From NCBI GenBank assembly GCA_900553595.1, contig USEC01000033.1, positions 1 to 22,618 on the forward strand: DNA of 22,618 bases, read 5' to 3'. The stretch is from an uncultured Prevotella sp. (GTDB lineage Bacteria; Bacteroidota; Bacteroidia; Bacteroidales; Bacteroidaceae). The position numbers and the translations under genes are program-made. Below, one piece after another: positions 22,290 through 22,618 of the stretch (the stretch's first letter is position 1; every line of letters begins with the position of its first letter). The notes under the pieces are model-generated. The model was not told the DNA's origin. It searched no databases and saw only the letters and a list, made by a program, of their open reading frames with translations.

Positions 22290-22618
22290 TTACTTAGTAG
22301 CCTTCTTCTTGTTAGCAACAGTCTTCTTCTTTCCCTTACGAGTACGGGCATTGTTCTTTGTGCTCTGACCGCGAACAGGAAGACCGTTACGATGACGAAC
22401 TCCACGATAGCAACCAATATCCATCAGTCGCTTGATATTCATCTGGATCTCTGAACGGAGATCACCTTCAACTTTGAATTCAGCGCCGATAATTTCACGG
22501 ATCTTGGCTGCCTGATCGTCGTTCCACTCGCTGACCTTCAGGTCGCGGCTGACGCCGGCTTTGTCCAATATCTTTGCTGAACTACTTCGACCGATACCAT
22601 AGATATAGGTCAATGCGA
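22290..22618 (-). CDS. rpsM: 30S ribosomal protein S13 (5' end cut by window edge)
   Basis: A small-subunit head protein that contacts tRNA and the B1 bridges. The visible part starts within Ala-Leu-Thr-Tyr-Ile-Tyr-Gly-Ile-Gly, roughly residue 20 of a ~126-residue protein, so about 19 codons lie beyond the window. A TTG at 22613 is an internal Leu codon, not a start. The remainder has RSEIQMNIKRLMDIGCYRGV, RHRNGLPVRGQ and the basic tail RTRKGKKKTVANKKKATK, all typical of S13. It is the first visible gene of the alpha operon. Confidence 0.96.
   Translation of the reverse strand, partial: ALTYIYGIGRSSSAKILDKAGVSRDLKVSEWNDDQAAKIREIIGAEFKVEGDLRSEIQMNIKRLMDIGCYRGVRHRNGLPVRGQSTKNNARTRKGKKKTVANKKKATK

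Overview
The window looks like a chromosomal segment of a Bacteroidales bacterium, most likely Prevotella in the broad sense. The signs are a Bacteroidetes-type alpha ribosomal operon (rpsM-rpsK-rpsD-rpoA-rplQ), a HmuY/TonB-receptor haem locus, a calycin-like secreted protein with a Prevotella-style C-terminal tail, a DUF4250 gene, a NagB/PIG-L fusion, a GH92 glycosidase, TAnnTTTG-type -7 promoter elements and no obvious Shine-Dalgarno sequences. Apart from murF and a gene tail at the left edge, all genes lie on the minus strand. No phage, plasmid, CRISPR, tRNA or rRNA genes were seen.

Layout. 1-394: the last codons of a probable membrane protein run into a ~149-bp nested-palindrome repeat, followed by a strictly 22-bp-periodic array that ends next to the cdaA stop. 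395-2067: cdaA (c-di-AMP synthesis) and folP, minus strand. 2343-3644: murF, plus strand, divergent from folP. 3660-3714: shared hairpin terminator. 3728-5278: DUF4250 gene and MATE transporter. 5457-9736: NagB/PIG-L fusion and secreted GH92 glycosidase. 9737-10980: about 1.2 kb without a credible gene, holding hairpins, a second copy of the 149-bp repeat and a GC-rich structured segment that may be a non-coding RNA. 10981-12059: membrane-anchored AraC-type regulator with a possible frameshift at its start. 12555-12642: second 22-bp array. 12679-18865: five-gene haem/iron uptake operon (calycin-like protein, HmuY-like lipoprotein, TonB receptor, unknown 8-TM protein, PepSY-TM protein). 18891-18957: its promoter inside a perfect 11-bp inverted repeat. 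18966-19612: repeat-rich spacer. 19640-22618: rplQ, rpoA, rpsD, rpsK and 5'-truncated rpsM.

How the genes work together. The clearest module is the haem operon. A HmuY-like surface lipoprotein would capture haem, the TonB receptor would carry it across the outer membrane, and the PepSY-TM protein would act at the inner membrane, perhaps as a reductase or haem handler. The 8-TM protein and the calycin-like protein are unassigned partners. cdaA-folP, murF and the ribosomal operon are housekeeping genes.

The most unusual feature is the set of intergenic periodic arrays: 22 bp twice, 23 bp once, 10 bp once. Both 22-bp arrays lie directly 3' of minus-strand genes (cdaA and the last haem-operon gene) and share the same near-palindromic core. 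I know of no described function for them.
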